From CADCTM01 sp049671305 (GTDB taxonomy: Bacteria > Cyanobacteriota > Cyanobacteriia > Cyanobacteriales > Coleofasciculaceae), in contig JBATUR010000054.1 in NCBI GenBank assembly GCA_049671305.1, forward strand, positions 62,001 to 126,000: a stretch of 64,000 bases of DNA, in the 5' to 3' direction. Under the pieces are notes generated by a model. The model saw only the letters and a program-made list of their open reading frames with translations. It did not search any database and was not told where the DNA came from. Below are positions 7,274 to 15,995 of the stretch, one piece after another (within the stretch, counting starts at the first letter, position 1; each line of letters begins with the position of its first letter). Both the position numbers and the translations under genes were made by a program.

Positions 7274-9598
7274 ATGCAATTGATACGCGATTTTAATTCT
7301 GTAGTTCGACATATAAGCTGGCTTACGGGCAGTGCCTTGCTGCTTTTGGCGGCGACACCTGTTAGCGCTCAAACAACTGTCGTTCAACAAGACTTCACCG
7401 ACTCAACCGCTTATGGTTGGACACCTGGGGGAACTTTTGAGCCTTGCCTTACCGCCGTCGGACCATCTGCACCCGGTTCAATTCCCAACTGTGGCAACCC
7501 GGCTGATCCTCCAGGACAAGGAGTGCTGCGATTAACTGATATTTTTTTGGATCAACGCAGTTTTGTCTTTTACGACTACGCCATTCCTTCGGATCAAGGT
7601 TTGGTAATTACCTTCGATTATTTCGCTTATGGGGGTAGAAGCCTGGGTCCTGGTTCTGGGGCTGATGGCTTGACGTTCTTTTTATTTGATGGAAGCACAC
7701 CAGATCCGAGGTTTGGTGCGCCTGGTGGCGCTCTCGGCTATGCTCAAGAAGTATCTCCCACCGGTACTACCCCTGGTTTAACAAATGCTTATCTCGGTGT
7801 GGGCATTGATGAATTTGGTAACTTTGCTAATGATTATGAAGGACGAGGTAACGGTTGCCCTGACGTTTCTCCCTTTGGCGGTGGAACTGTTTTATCACCA
7901 CCAACTGCCCAAATTAGAGACTCGGTAACTGTTAGAGGACCGGGTTCAGGAACTACAGGCTATTGCTTTCTGGGAAATTCTGGTAACTTAACAGACAGAC
8001 CTGGTGGATTTGGCTTAGATAATCCTAATGCGACAACTCGCACTGAACCTAATACACTGCGAAGAGTTAGGGTGACTTTGGGTACTGACAACACAGTTAC
8101 TCTAGAAATTGACCCAACGGGGACAGGTTTAGCTTATCAAACTATTTTGGCATCTTTTCCGGCGCCGCCAAATCGTCCCGATAGTTTTAAGTTTGGTTTT
8201 TCTAGTTCCACGGGTAGCGGCACAAATATTCATGAATTGATTAATTTGCGCTTGGAAACGATTAATACGCCGCCGCGACCTGATTTAACGGTAACTAAGA
8301 CTCACCAGGGTAATTTTGCTCAAAATGGCACGGGTAGCTATAACTTAGCAGTGCAGAATTTGCCAACGGCGACGGGTCCGACTTATGGTCCGGTGGAAAT
8401 TAATGATACGTTGCCGGCTGGTTTTAGTTTTGTGTCGGCAACTGGCAATGATTGGAATTGTTTGGCTAATGGACAGCTTGTGACTTGTTTTTATGATGGT
8501 CCTGCGGTTCCTCCTGGCGGTATTTTGCCAGATTTGACAATTAATGTGAATGTGACCGCACCTCCGGGTACTTATGTCAACCAAGCTGAAGTGACGACGC
8601 CTGCTGATAGTAATTTAGACAATAATACTTCACAAGATCCGACAATTATTACGGGACCAGTGGTCGGTAGTAAGACGGTGACGGTGAACAGTGGTAATGG
8701 GACGGCGCAACCAGGGGATATTTTGCAATATGCGATCGCTATTCGTAATAATACTCCTAACCTCGCCACAGGTATCACTTTTCAAGACGCAATTCCTGCT
8801 AATACTACCTACGTTCCTGGTAGTACTCAACTTAATGGTTCTCCTGTACCAGATGTGGGGGGCACGATGCCATTTACAACTGCTACGGCGGTTAATAGTC
8901 CCGACGCGACTAGTGGTCAAATTACGGCTAATAATGCCGCAAATGTAACTTTTCAAGTCCAAATTAATAACCCACTTCCCGATGGTGTTACTCAAGTTAC
9001 TAATCAAGGTATTGTTACTGGTAATGGGTTTCCACCGACGCCAACTGATGAACCAGATAGCCCACCTTTTGGCAATCCAACTGTTGTTCCGCTCACTCCT
9101 ACTCCTGCTCCTAATCAACAAGCAAATCTACGTTTAGTAAAGCGTATTACTAATATTATCAGAGATGGTCTGCCGTTAGCTAGTGTTGATTTTAATCGCT
9201 TTATTGATGACCCAAATGACACGAGTGATAATGCTTCTGGATGGTCGCAGTTGCCTTTATTGGGAGTCTTTCAATTAAATAATATTCCCATTAAAAGTGG
9301 TGATGAAGTTGCTTATACTGTCTATTTGCTTTCTGATGGTAATAGCCCAACAAATAACGTTCGCTTTTGTGATTTAATTCCAGATGGGACTACTTTTATT
9401 TCCAACAGTATTCAAGCAGTTATTGGTACAACGCCAATCAATAGTAATTTCTTTTCTCCTTTAGCACCACTACCTGCAGGAAATACTTGCTCTAATCAAA
9501 CTAACCCTAACGGTGCGGTAATTGTTAACTTGGGTGATCTTTCTAATGTGGCGGGTAGTAATTTTGGTTTTGTTCGCTTCCGTGTCAAGATTGATTAG
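7274..9598 (+). CDS. Secreted lectin-like protein with DUF11 repeats
   Basis: This is a 774-residue exported protein. ATG 7274 gives a proper signal peptide (basic 'RDFNSVVRH', then 'GSALLLLAATPVSAQ' and cleavage after Ala); the frame is open further upstream, but that would place the signal internally. Residues about 35-330 resemble bacterial L-type lectin-like domains ('GADGLTFFLFDG', 'GALGYAQ', 'NAYLGVGIDEFGNF'). After that come DUF11-type Ig-like repeats: 'RPDLTVTKTHQGNF...', 'VVGSKTVTVNSGNG...' and a last one from 'ANLRLVKRITNI'. These form stalks in cell-surface proteins. There is no sorting signal, membrane anchor or enzyme motif. A role in surface adhesion or sheath binding is likely; the ligand is unknown. 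Confidence 0.78.
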   Translation: MQLIRDFNSVVRHISWLTGSALLLLAATPVSAQTTVVQQDFTDSTAYGWTPGGTFEPCLTAVGPSAPGSIPNCGNPADPPGQGVLRLTDIFLDQRSFVFYDYAIPSDQGLVITFDYFAYGGRSLGPGSGADGLTFFLFDGSTPDPRFGAPGGALGYAQEVSPTGTTPGLTNAYLGVGIDEFGNFANDYEGRGNGCPDVSPFGGGTVLSPPTAQIRDSVTVRGPGSGTTGYCFLGNSGNLTDRPGGFGLDNPNATTRTEPNTLRRVRVTLGTDNTVTLEIDPTGTGLAYQTILASFPAPPNRPDSFKFGFSSSTGSGTNIHELINLRLETINTPPRPDLTVTKTHQGNFAQNGTGSYNLAVQNLPTATGPTYGPVEINDTLPAGFSFVSATGNDWNCLANGQLVTCFYDGPAVPPGGILPDLTINVNVTAPPGTYVNQAEVTTPADSNLDNNTSQDPTIITGPVVGSKTVTVNSGNGTAQPGDILQYAIAIRNNTPNLATGITFQDAIPANTTYVPGSTQLNGSPVPDVGGTMPFTTATAVNSPDATSGQITANNAANVTFQVQINNPLPDGVTQVTNQGIVTGNGFPPTPTDEPDSPPFGNPTVVPLTPTPAPNQQANLRLVKRITNIIRDGLPLASVDFNRFIDDPNDTSDNASGWSQLPLLGVFQLNNIPIKSGDEVAYTVYLLSDGNSPTNNVRFCDLIPDGTTFISNSIQAVIGTTPINSNFFSPLAPLPAGNTCSNQTNPNGAVIVNLGDLSNVAGSNFGFVRFRVKID

Positions 9599-9743
9599 TG
9601 AATGAAGAAGCCTTAAATGGTTTAACTTTCAGTCACTGACAAGCTTTTTGTGTTGGGGAAACTAAGGGAATGTTACTTAACTTAGCCATTGGTTTCCACT
9701 TTAATATTGTAGTATCATTTAATTTATTTCGCTTTCAAAAAAA

Positions 9744-10565
9744 ATGCCAAAACCTCAAAACGTCAGTGGAACAGCTTTTATAATTGCCGCCTTCCGAGAT
9801 GAGGAAAATCAGGCGGAGACTCCTCTTTATACAGATCAATTTGTGCAGCTTTTTCTCAATTCTGAGATTACTGAAACTGCAAAATCCATCGCGCAAAATT
9901 TTCCAGCAGCTAAGGAGATGATTAAACTACGAACTAAATATTTTGATGATATTTTATGCCAGCACATTGCTCTTGGTTATCTACAAGTTCTCATTTTAGG
10001 TTCAGGTTTAGATACACGTCCAGTCCGGCAAAATCTGGAAGGTGTAAGTTATTTTGAAATTGATACTGAGGCGACGCTTCAACTAAAAGAAAATACCTTT
10101 AAAAGTAATAATATTGCCGCCAATGTTCGTTATGTCCCTGGAGATTATGTAAAAGATGGTTTGGTTTCTTTATTAAAACAAACTTCCTTTGATTTTGAAG
10201 CTCCTACTTATATTTTATGGGAAGGAAATACGACTTTGATTAAAAAAGAAGATGTAATTTCCGTGTTGGAGCAAATTCGTGATAATTTCTCCAAATTTCG
10301 CTTATCCTTTGATTATATGTCAGATAAAGTTATCTCCAGAACAACCGGTTATGACGATATCAATGATTATATTGATAGATACGAGAAACTTTATACACCT
10401 TGGATTACAGGTTTTGAAAACATTGAGCCATTAGCTAAACAATTGGGATTAAGAGTTGTTGAGAATTTTTCAATGACGGAACTATTTAATAAGTATCGTC
10501 CCAATTGTCCTCTGGTTTCCAATCTTTTCTATTTTTATTTTGTTTGCACATTAGAGCAATCTTAA
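9744..10565 (+). CDS. Class I SAM-dependent methyltransferase, LCM/PPM1-like family
   Basis: This 273-residue protein belongs to the leucine carboxyl methyltransferase-like superfamily (Omt-type, often annotated as SAM-dependent methyltransferase TIGR00027-related). The SAM loop 'LILGSGLDTRPVR' spans about residues 83-95, and 'VSYFEIDTEATLQLK' provides the acidic residue that holds the ribose. 'PTYILWEGNTTLI' follows where the family has its substrate-facing E-G motif. Bacterial members mostly modify natural products or are of unknown substrate. It stands alone, convergent with the phosphatase gene and only a few bases from its end. The start at 9744 lacks an obvious Shine-Dalgarno but gives the normal family length. 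Confidence 0.82.
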   Translation: MPKPQNVSGTAFIIAAFRDEENQAETPLYTDQFVQLFLNSEITETAKSIAQNFPAAKEMIKLRTKYFDDILCQHIALGYLQVLILGSGLDTRPVRQNLEGVSYFEIDTEATLQLKENTFKSNNIAANVRYVPGDYVKDGLVSLLKQTSFDFEAPTYILWEGNTTLIKKEDVISVLEQIRDNFSKFRLSFDYMSDKVISRTTGYDDINDYIDRYEKLYTPWITGFENIEPLAKQLGLRVVENFSMTELFNKYRPNCPLVSNLFYFYFVCTLEQS

Positions 10566-10568
10566 CAT

Positions 10569-11117
10569 TTAATTTTTGCTCAGGCGGACATTATTAAGTA
10601 GTAGATCAAGCTCTTTTATGGCTTCAAAAGGATTCTTGCCTCTCAAGGCAGCAGCGATGGCAAATTCATAAGGATTTCTGCCAGTTTTCTTTACAGCAGC
10701 AATTGCAGCTTGATTAGATAAGCCACTATTACTGACTAACCAAGCAGCTAAAATATGACCTGTTCTACCAATACCACCACCACAATGCACAACAACTTTC
10801 TGTCCTTGTTGATCAGCCTTTTTTAAGAATGGTAATATATTCTGTGTAAGATTTTCAAGACTAGCTAAATGGAAATCTTTAATAGGCGCCCAACAAACAT
10901 GATCTATACCAAATTGCTGTTGATATATTTCTAGGAGATTAGAGTAATTAACTAACTGTTTATCGTCAAGTAGGCAACAAACTTTTTTGATATTTTGCTC
11001 GATCATAAAGTTGAGCCAAGTATCTATTTCTTGATCAGAATATCCAGGACGGGAAGCACCAAATACAATAGTTTCATCTTTTTGAGCAGGGGCAAATTTG
11101 TAAGAATTTTTAAGCAT
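10569..11117 (-). CDS. Dual-specificity / tyrosine phosphatase-like protein
   Basis: This 182-residue phosphatase has the Cys-based active site HCGGGIGRTG at about residues 111-120 (HCX5R) and an Asp in 'PIKDFHLASL' about 30 residues earlier that can act as general acid, as in dual-specificity and archaeal-type phosphatases. ATG 11117 was chosen because AAGGA stands 8-9 bases before it and overlaps the stop of the upstream TMEM175 gene, leaving only 13 bases between the two coding regions. A longer start at 11153 would overlap that gene. The two genes form one transcript. The target (phosphoprotein, nucleotide or phosphoinositide) is not known. Confidence 0.8.
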   Translation of the reverse strand: MLKNSYKFAPAQKDETIVFGASRPGYSDQEIDTWLNFMIEQNIKKVCCLLDDKQLVNYSNLLEIYQQQFGIDHVCWAPIKDFHLASLENLTQNILPFLKKADQQGQKVVVHCGGGIGRTGHILAAWLVSNSGLSNQAAIAAVKKTGRNPYEFAIAAALRGKNPFEAIKELDLLLNNVRLSKN

Positions 11118-11130
11118 CAAAGAGCATCCT

Positions 11131-11706
11131 TCACTGTAAGAAAATCTTTTCAATGCGACGATCTGGAATCAGCCATATTACCGCAACCATAACGTACAAG
11201 GCACAAGCAAACCAGGAGTTAATAAAGGAAATTGCAATTGCCAAAGCATAGAAAAACATTGAGATCTTACCTTTAAAATCTCGACCAAGTGCGATCGCTA
11301 AAGGGGAATCTTTGCCGTGGTGCCTGATCAGAATGCGGGTAAGTATAAAATAAGCGATTGCAGCGAAAAAAAGTACTGTACCATAAAGAGCAACGGGCAA
11401 AGCTGCAAAGTGATTTTCGCCCATCCAAGCAGTAACGAAAGGGATGAGTGATAACCAAAAAAGCAGATGCAAATTAGCCCAAAGTACATAACCATTAATA
11501 TATTGAACTACTTGCAATAAATGATGGTGATTATTCCAATAAATGCCGATATAAATAAAACTCAGCACATAACTCAAAAAAACAGGAATAAGCGGACGCA
11601 GTGCTGCTAAATCTGCATCATAAGGTACTTTTAATTCCAGCACCATAATGGTAATAATAATGGCGATAACACCATCGCTGAATGCTTCTAACCTGGTTTT
11701 TACCAT
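11131..11706 (-). CDS. TMEM175-family (DUF1211) potassium channel-like protein
   Basis: This 191-residue membrane protein starts with 'RLEAFSDGVIAIIITIMVLELKVP', which carries the FSDG signature in the first helix of the bacterial TMEM175 family. About six hydrophobic spans follow (near residues 10-27, 42-62, 75-95, 108-128, 148-166, 168-185). Bacterial members are tetrameric potassium-conducting channels in the cytoplasmic membrane. It is the first gene of a two-gene unit with the phosphatase-like protein, diverging from an aldo/keto reductase. The conserved FSDG motif makes the family assignment firm. Physiological role and coupling to the phosphatase are not known. Confidence 0.9.
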   Translation of the reverse strand: MVKTRLEAFSDGVIAIIITIMVLELKVPYDADLAALRPLIPVFLSYVLSFIYIGIYWNNHHHLLQVVQYINGYVLWANLHLLFWLSLIPFVTAWMGENHFAALPVALYGTVLFFAAIAYFILTRILIRHHGKDSPLAIALGRDFKGKISMFFYALAIAISFINSWFACALYVMVAVIWLIPDRRIEKIFLQ

Positions 11707-11752
11707 TGTTTTCCTGCTCTGATAATTTCTTTATTTAAATTTATCTAAAATT

Positions 11753-12790
11753 ATGCAATATAACCAACTTAGTGAGAGCAATCTTAACGTTTCTGAAATT
11801 TGTCTTGGTACGATGACTTATGGGCAGCAAAACACCATTGAAGATGCTCATCAACAACTAGATTATGCCATTACTCAAGGCGTAAACTTTATTGATGCTG
11901 CTGAAATGTATCCAGTGCCAGCACGTGCCGAAACTCAAGGCAGTACTGAATCTTATATTGGTGAATGGCTAAAAAAACAACAACGAGATCAATTAATTAT
12001 CGCCACTAAAATAGCAGGTCCAGGTCGTGGTATGAAATGGCTACGTGATGGGGCGAAAATGATTGATCATAACAATATTAAGCAAGCCGTTGATAGTAGT
12101 TTAAAACGATTGCAAACTGACTATATTGATCTCTACCAAATTCACTGGCCCGACCGCTATGTACCAATTTTTGGTCAGACAGTTTATGATCCAAGTCGGG
12201 AAAGAGATACAATTCCTATTGCTGAACAATTAAGCATTTTTTCTGAACTAATTCAAGCTGGAAAAATTCGTTATCTTGGTTTAAGTAATGAAACGCCTTG
12301 GGGAATTTGTCAATTTAGTAATGCGGCAAAACAATTCGATTTGCCAAAAGTTGTTTCAATTCAAAATGCCTACAATTTAATTAATCGTGTCTTTGATTCA
12401 GCATTAGCAGAAGCTTGCCATCAAGAAAATATTGGCTTACTTGCTTATAGTCCTTTAGGTTTTGGGATGTTGTCTGGAAAATATCTAATTAGTAATCCTG
12501 AAAATGCCAGAATGATATTATTTGATTTGTTTGGTCAACGTTATTTTAAAACTAATACAAAGGAAGCTGTAGCGGCTTATGTGGAAATTGCTAAACAACA
12601 TCAAATTAGTCCAACACAACTAGCTTTAGCCTTTGTGCGGAGTCGTTGGTTTGTCAAAAGTACAATTATTGGTGCAACAACAATGGCACAACTCAAGGAG
12701 AACTTAGAAAGTTTAAATGTTGTGCTAGATAAAGATATTTTATCCGAAATTGATGCCGTGCATTCCCGTTACCCAAATCCTGCACCTTAA
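11753..12790 (+). CDS. Aldo/keto reductase (Tas-like)
   Basis: This 345-residue NADP-dependent oxidoreductase has the aldo/keto reductase TIM barrel. The catalytic set is visible: Asp and Tyr in 'FIDAAEMYP' (about residues 47-55), Lys in 'LIIATKIAG' and His in 'LYQIHWPDRY'. The C-terminal cofactor part includes 'LAFVRSRWFVKSTIIGATT'. The long insertion after the Tyr and the 'AEMYPVPARAETQGSTE' segment match E. coli Tas and related proteins. Substrates of Tas-like enzymes are uncertain; they reduce carbonyls in the cytosol. It diverges from the TMEM175 operon with 46 bases between start codons, so promoters overlap. Confidence 0.9.
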   Translation: MQYNQLSESNLNVSEICLGTMTYGQQNTIEDAHQQLDYAITQGVNFIDAAEMYPVPARAETQGSTESYIGEWLKKQQRDQLIIATKIAGPGRGMKWLRDGAKMIDHNNIKQAVDSSLKRLQTDYIDLYQIHWPDRYVPIFGQTVYDPSRERDTIPIAEQLSIFSELIQAGKIRYLGLSNETPWGICQFSNAAKQFDLPKVVSIQNAYNLINRVFDSALAEACHQENIGLLAYSPLGFGMLSGKYLISNPENARMILFDLFGQRYFKTNTKEAVAAYVEIAKQHQISPTQLALAFVRSRWFVKSTIIGATTMAQLKENLESLNVVLDKDILSEIDAVHSRYPNPAP

Positions 12791-12957
12791 GATGTATAGC
12801 AATGCCATTAAAGTTGTAAGTTAGTATCTCAGATACCCAACTTTTTCAAGAAGTCGGAGATTTCTCTTTCACGACTAATTGAGAATTGCTCTAGGTTGAT
12901 AACTAAATCTTAATTTTTCAGAGTTAATATTGCCATAACTCAAAAATATTAAATACT

Positions 12958-14142
12958 ATGAATAATTCTGCATCTAGCCGTCTGAAAGAGTTAGCCCAAG
13001 TCTTTTTAAAACTAGGCATCATCGGCTTTGGTGGACCAGCAGCTCATATTGCCATGATGGAAGATGAGGTAGTTAAGCGACGCGGTTGGCTGACACGAGA
13101 ACATTTTCTCGATTTAATTGGTGCAACTAACTTAATTCCGGGTCCAAATTCTACAGAAATGGCAATTCATGTAGGATATATTTATGGCGGCTGGTTAGGA
13201 TTAATTATATCTGGTGTTTGTTTTATTTTTCCTGCAGTTTCGATTACGGCTGCCTTGGCTTGGGTTTATGTTGTTTATGGATCTTTACCCCAAGTTGCTC
13301 CTTTACTTTATGGTATTAAACCTGCTGTTTTAGCAATTATTTTAAATGCTTTATGGCGATTAGGAAAAAAGGCGGTTAAGTCACGCAAATTGTTAATCAT
13401 TGGCTTGGGTGTGGTGCTATTATTATTAGTAGCAAAAATCGATCAAGTATTTGCTCTTCTAATCGGCGGTATTTTAGGAATGTTTTGGTTGCGTGGCGAT
13501 AAAGACATTCCACCAAAAAGTCAGGCAAACTTACTGATTGCAGGCTTAACTACCAGTGCATTTAGCGCCTCAGTGGCTCCTGTAGCCGCCGCGAATGTAC
13601 CTTTATGGCAGTTGGGTGGTTTTTTTCTCAAAATTGGTAGTATTTTGTTTGGCGGTGGCTACGTGTTGGTGGCATTTCTGCAAGGCGGATTAGTTGAAGA
13701 ATACGGTTGGTTAACACAACAGCAGTTGCTAGATGCGATCGCCATTGGTCAATTTACCCCAGGTCCGATCCTTTCCACCGCTACCTTTGTCGGTTATATT
13801 ATTGCTGGAATTCCTGGTGCAATTGTCTCCACAATCGGCATTTTCTTACCATCTTTTTTCTTTACAGCCGCTTTAAATCCGCTGGTTCCTCGCCTCCGTA
13901 CCTCGAAATGGACAGCCGCATTTCTAGATGCAGTAAATGTTAGCTCAGTTGCACTAATGGTTGTAGTCACTTTGCAATTGGCAGTCACGACTTTAACTGT
14001 TGCTAAACCACCGTATATAGATTTTTTAGCTGTAGTTATTGCAATTATTTCTGCTATTTTAGCAATTCGTTATCAAATTAACGCTGCCTGGATAGTTCTG
14101 GGCGCAGCTTGCCTCGGTTGGGCAGCATCATACTTAGGCTAA
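12958..14142 (+). CDS. chrA: Chromate transporter family protein
   Basis: This 394-residue membrane protein is of the long (two-domain) CHR family, which exports chromate from the cytoplasm. Both halves begin with the same signature: 'FLKLGIIGFGGPAAHIAM' near residue 17 and 'FLKIGSILFGGGYVLVAF' near residue 222. Each is followed by a conserved proline-glycine segment ('LIPGPNSTEMAIHVGYI', 'FTPGPILSTATFVGYI'), as expected of a fused internal duplication. About ten hydrophobic spans can be counted. In cyanobacteria such genes can serve sulfate/chromate homeostasis; no sulfur genes lie nearby. ATG 12958 fits the family length although the ribosome site is weak. Confidence 0.9.
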   Translation: MNNSASSRLKELAQVFLKLGIIGFGGPAAHIAMMEDEVVKRRGWLTREHFLDLIGATNLIPGPNSTEMAIHVGYIYGGWLGLIISGVCFIFPAVSITAALAWVYVVYGSLPQVAPLLYGIKPAVLAIILNALWRLGKKAVKSRKLLIIGLGVVLLLLVAKIDQVFALLIGGILGMFWLRGDKDIPPKSQANLLIAGLTTSAFSASVAPVAAANVPLWQLGGFFLKIGSILFGGGYVLVAFLQGGLVEEYGWLTQQQLLDAIAIGQFTPGPILSTATFVGYIIAGIPGAIVSTIGIFLPSFFFTAALNPLVPRLRTSKWTAAFLDAVNVSSVALMVVVTLQLAVTTLTVAKPPYIDFLAVVIAIISAILAIRYQINAAWIVLGAACLGWAASYLG

Positions 14143-14260
14143 ACCTGATAAATATAGTTTTTCTTGATATTTTTTACTTTTTATTGCTCAAAACACTTGA
14201 AACGGATTGAAAGCTTCAAGCTAGACTAGTGCTAGCTCAAAGTGATACGACTCTAAAATT

Positions 14261-15097
14261 ATGGAAACTCTTGCTTATCTTCATCTTGCTTTAGAAAATG
14301 AAGCTCCTGCTTCTACATATTGTCAAGCAACAGAAACCACCAGGGAGCGTCCAAAACTTTTTGCTCATCTCCATTGCCTTCGTTTTTCAACGTCTGCTGC
14401 CATTCATCTGCTTTCCTTCACCGTTGCCGTCGGTATTTTAGGCATCGCTCATCAGGCGTCAGCATTAGTCCAACAAGGTGATTCGGGTTCGGAAGTTACA
14501 GCGCTGCAGCAGCGTTTGCAGGAGCTAGGATACTTTCAGGGCAATGCTACAGGCTATTTTGGTACTGTGACAAAAGCGGCGGTTATGGATTTTCAGCAAG
14601 CGAAAGGCTTAAATCCTGATGGTGTTGTGGGTTCTAATACTAATACAACCTTACGTGAACTACGGCAATCTAACTCACAAGCTGCCAGTGATTCTGATAA
14701 TGGTCTGCTAAAAATTGGCTCGCGGGGTGATTCTGTGACTGCGGTGCAACAAAAACTGGCAGATATCGGTATGCGTGTCGGTGAGCAAGGCGTTTTTGAT
14801 CAAGCAACTGAAGAAGCAGTGCGTCAATTTCAACAAGCTAAAGGACTAACTGTTGATGGTATTGTTGGACAACAAACTCTAGCGGCACTTCCTCAAGCAG
14901 AATCAAAACCATCATTTACCGAGGAATCAAAACCTGCAATAACTGAGGAAACTGAGGAATCAAAACCATCATTTACCGAGGAAACTGAGGAATCAAAACC
15001 TTCATTCACTAAGGAAGCAAAACCAAGTCCTGCACCTAAGAACAATACCAGATGGTATGAAGATAAATCAGCTCCTTTAGCTCCATTTACCAAGTAG
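14261..15097 (+). CDS. Exported peptidoglycan-binding protein with two PG_binding_1 domains
   Basis: This 278-residue protein has a hydrophobic stretch near residues 47-68 ('AAIHLLSFTVAVGILGIA') that serves as an unusually late signal or anchor. Two peptidoglycan-binding domains follow: 'GDSGSEVTALQQRLQELGYF...DFQQAKGLNPDGVVG' (about 73-127) and 'GSRGDSVTAVQQKLADIGMR...QFQQAKGLTVDGIVG' (about 148-205). The tail is low complexity, with repeated SKPSFTEE-type units. There is no hydrolase domain, so the protein probably attaches to or organises the cell wall. A 11-bp stem hairpin directly after the gene likely ends transcription. Confidence 0.86.
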   Translation: METLAYLHLALENEAPASTYCQATETTRERPKLFAHLHCLRFSTSAAIHLLSFTVAVGILGIAHQASALVQQGDSGSEVTALQQRLQELGYFQGNATGYFGTVTKAAVMDFQQAKGLNPDGVVGSNTNTTLRELRQSNSQAASDSDNGLLKIGSRGDSVTAVQQKLADIGMRVGEQGVFDQATEEAVRQFQQAKGLTVDGIVGQQTLAALPQAESKPSFTEESKPAITEETEESKPSFTEETEESKPSFTKEAKPSPAPKNNTRWYEDKSAPLAPFTK

Positions 15098-15113
15098 TTG
15101 TCAGCAAAGGTTT

Positions 15114-15148
15114 CTTGTAGAGACAAATAAAAATTTCGTCTCTACAAG
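15114..15148. terminator. GTAGAGAC-type palindrome, terminator-like
   Basis: CTTGTAGAGAC (15114-15124) and GTCTCTACAAG (15138-15148) pair perfectly over 11 bp with a 13-base A/T-rich loop. It lies between two convergent genes. The core GTAGAGAC / GTCTCTAC is shared with elements at 37306-37420 and 50187-50215, so this is also an interspersed repeat. Confidence 0.72.
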
Positions 15149-15244
15149 ATATACTGCACGGTAGCTAAACTAAGCATAACTTTATTAACAACTAAGTTTT
15201 TGTGGGAAAAAGTGTATCCCAACTACTCTTATAAAAACTGCTTG

Positions 15245-15736
15245 TTACATCGCTTTCATCCAATTGTTAATACGGCTAGTAATTGATTCAGCAATTTGAT
15301 GCTTACGATACCATTTCCGGAAAGCCTGCTCGTGTTCTTCGCCTTGTAATTGATAAGTATTCCAAGCATCTAATCCTAAGCCCAAACCCCAAAACAAGAG
15401 GATGTATAAAGACCAGGAAACTTCACCCGCGCTAAGATAATTTAGACCAACTAAAAAACCATTAATAATTACATACTTCCCTGCTCGTTTTTGTAATCTA
15501 TTACGGCGGACAAGATTAAATTCTTGGCGCTTTAGTCCTTCTTTTTGTTTAATTAACCATTGCTGTTCTGCTTCCTGGAGAGTGGCAGTAGAAATACCTA
15601 GTTCGGTAGCAATCTCAACCAACTGATCGCGGGTAAACTCACCATCATTTGCCTGATGTGCGATCGCTATATTGAGAATTTGCTGGATATCTTCTTGCTG
15701 ATAAGAGCGACTAATTTGGGTTTGGGAGTTATTCAT
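15245..15736 (-). CDS. 2TM domain-containing protein
   Basis: This 163-residue protein has a soluble helical N-terminus ('SYQQEDIQQILNIAIAHQA...FTRDQLVEIATELGIS', about 9-60) like the SHOCT/DUF1707-style start of cyanobacterial 2TM proteins. A basic linker follows, then two membrane helices ('YVIINGFLVGLNYL' about 93-106 and 'WSLYILLFWGLGLGLDAW' about 110-127). The short tail is rich in Arg and His. The 2TM domain occurs in sensor and membrane-anchoring proteins; no catalytic part is present. The function is unknown. It is single, convergent to the peptidoglycan-binding protein. Confidence 0.75.
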   Translation of the reverse strand: MNNSQTQISRSYQQEDIQQILNIAIAHQANDGEFTRDQLVEIATELGISTATLQEAEQQWLIKQKEGLKRQEFNLVRRNRLQKRAGKYVIINGFLVGLNYLSAGEVSWSLYILLFWGLGLGLDAWNTYQLQGEEHEQAFRKWYRKHQIAESITSRINNWMKAM

Positions 15737-15995
15737 AATCTTGCTCGTTGATTATTAATATTGAAATCTTTTCTGCTGTAATAAACAAGCCATGCTTCAA
15801 AATAGAAGTATTGCTTATTTTATTATGGCGATACTAAAGAGGATAGCGCCGGAAAACCCCCATTCACAAAACCGAACCGCAGTGGACGGATTTTACCACC
15901 ATAGAAAGATGAGGACATCTTTTACATTTCGTTACCATAGATACATCAAGACAAAAAAAAGTTTAACGCTTGATTTATAGACAGAGGTCGCCAAT

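Noticed and set aside
15792..15980. 62-codon ORF before the CBS-domain protease
   Set aside because: Lacks a ribosome site and coding composition; it is more likely promoter and leader sequence of the protease gene.
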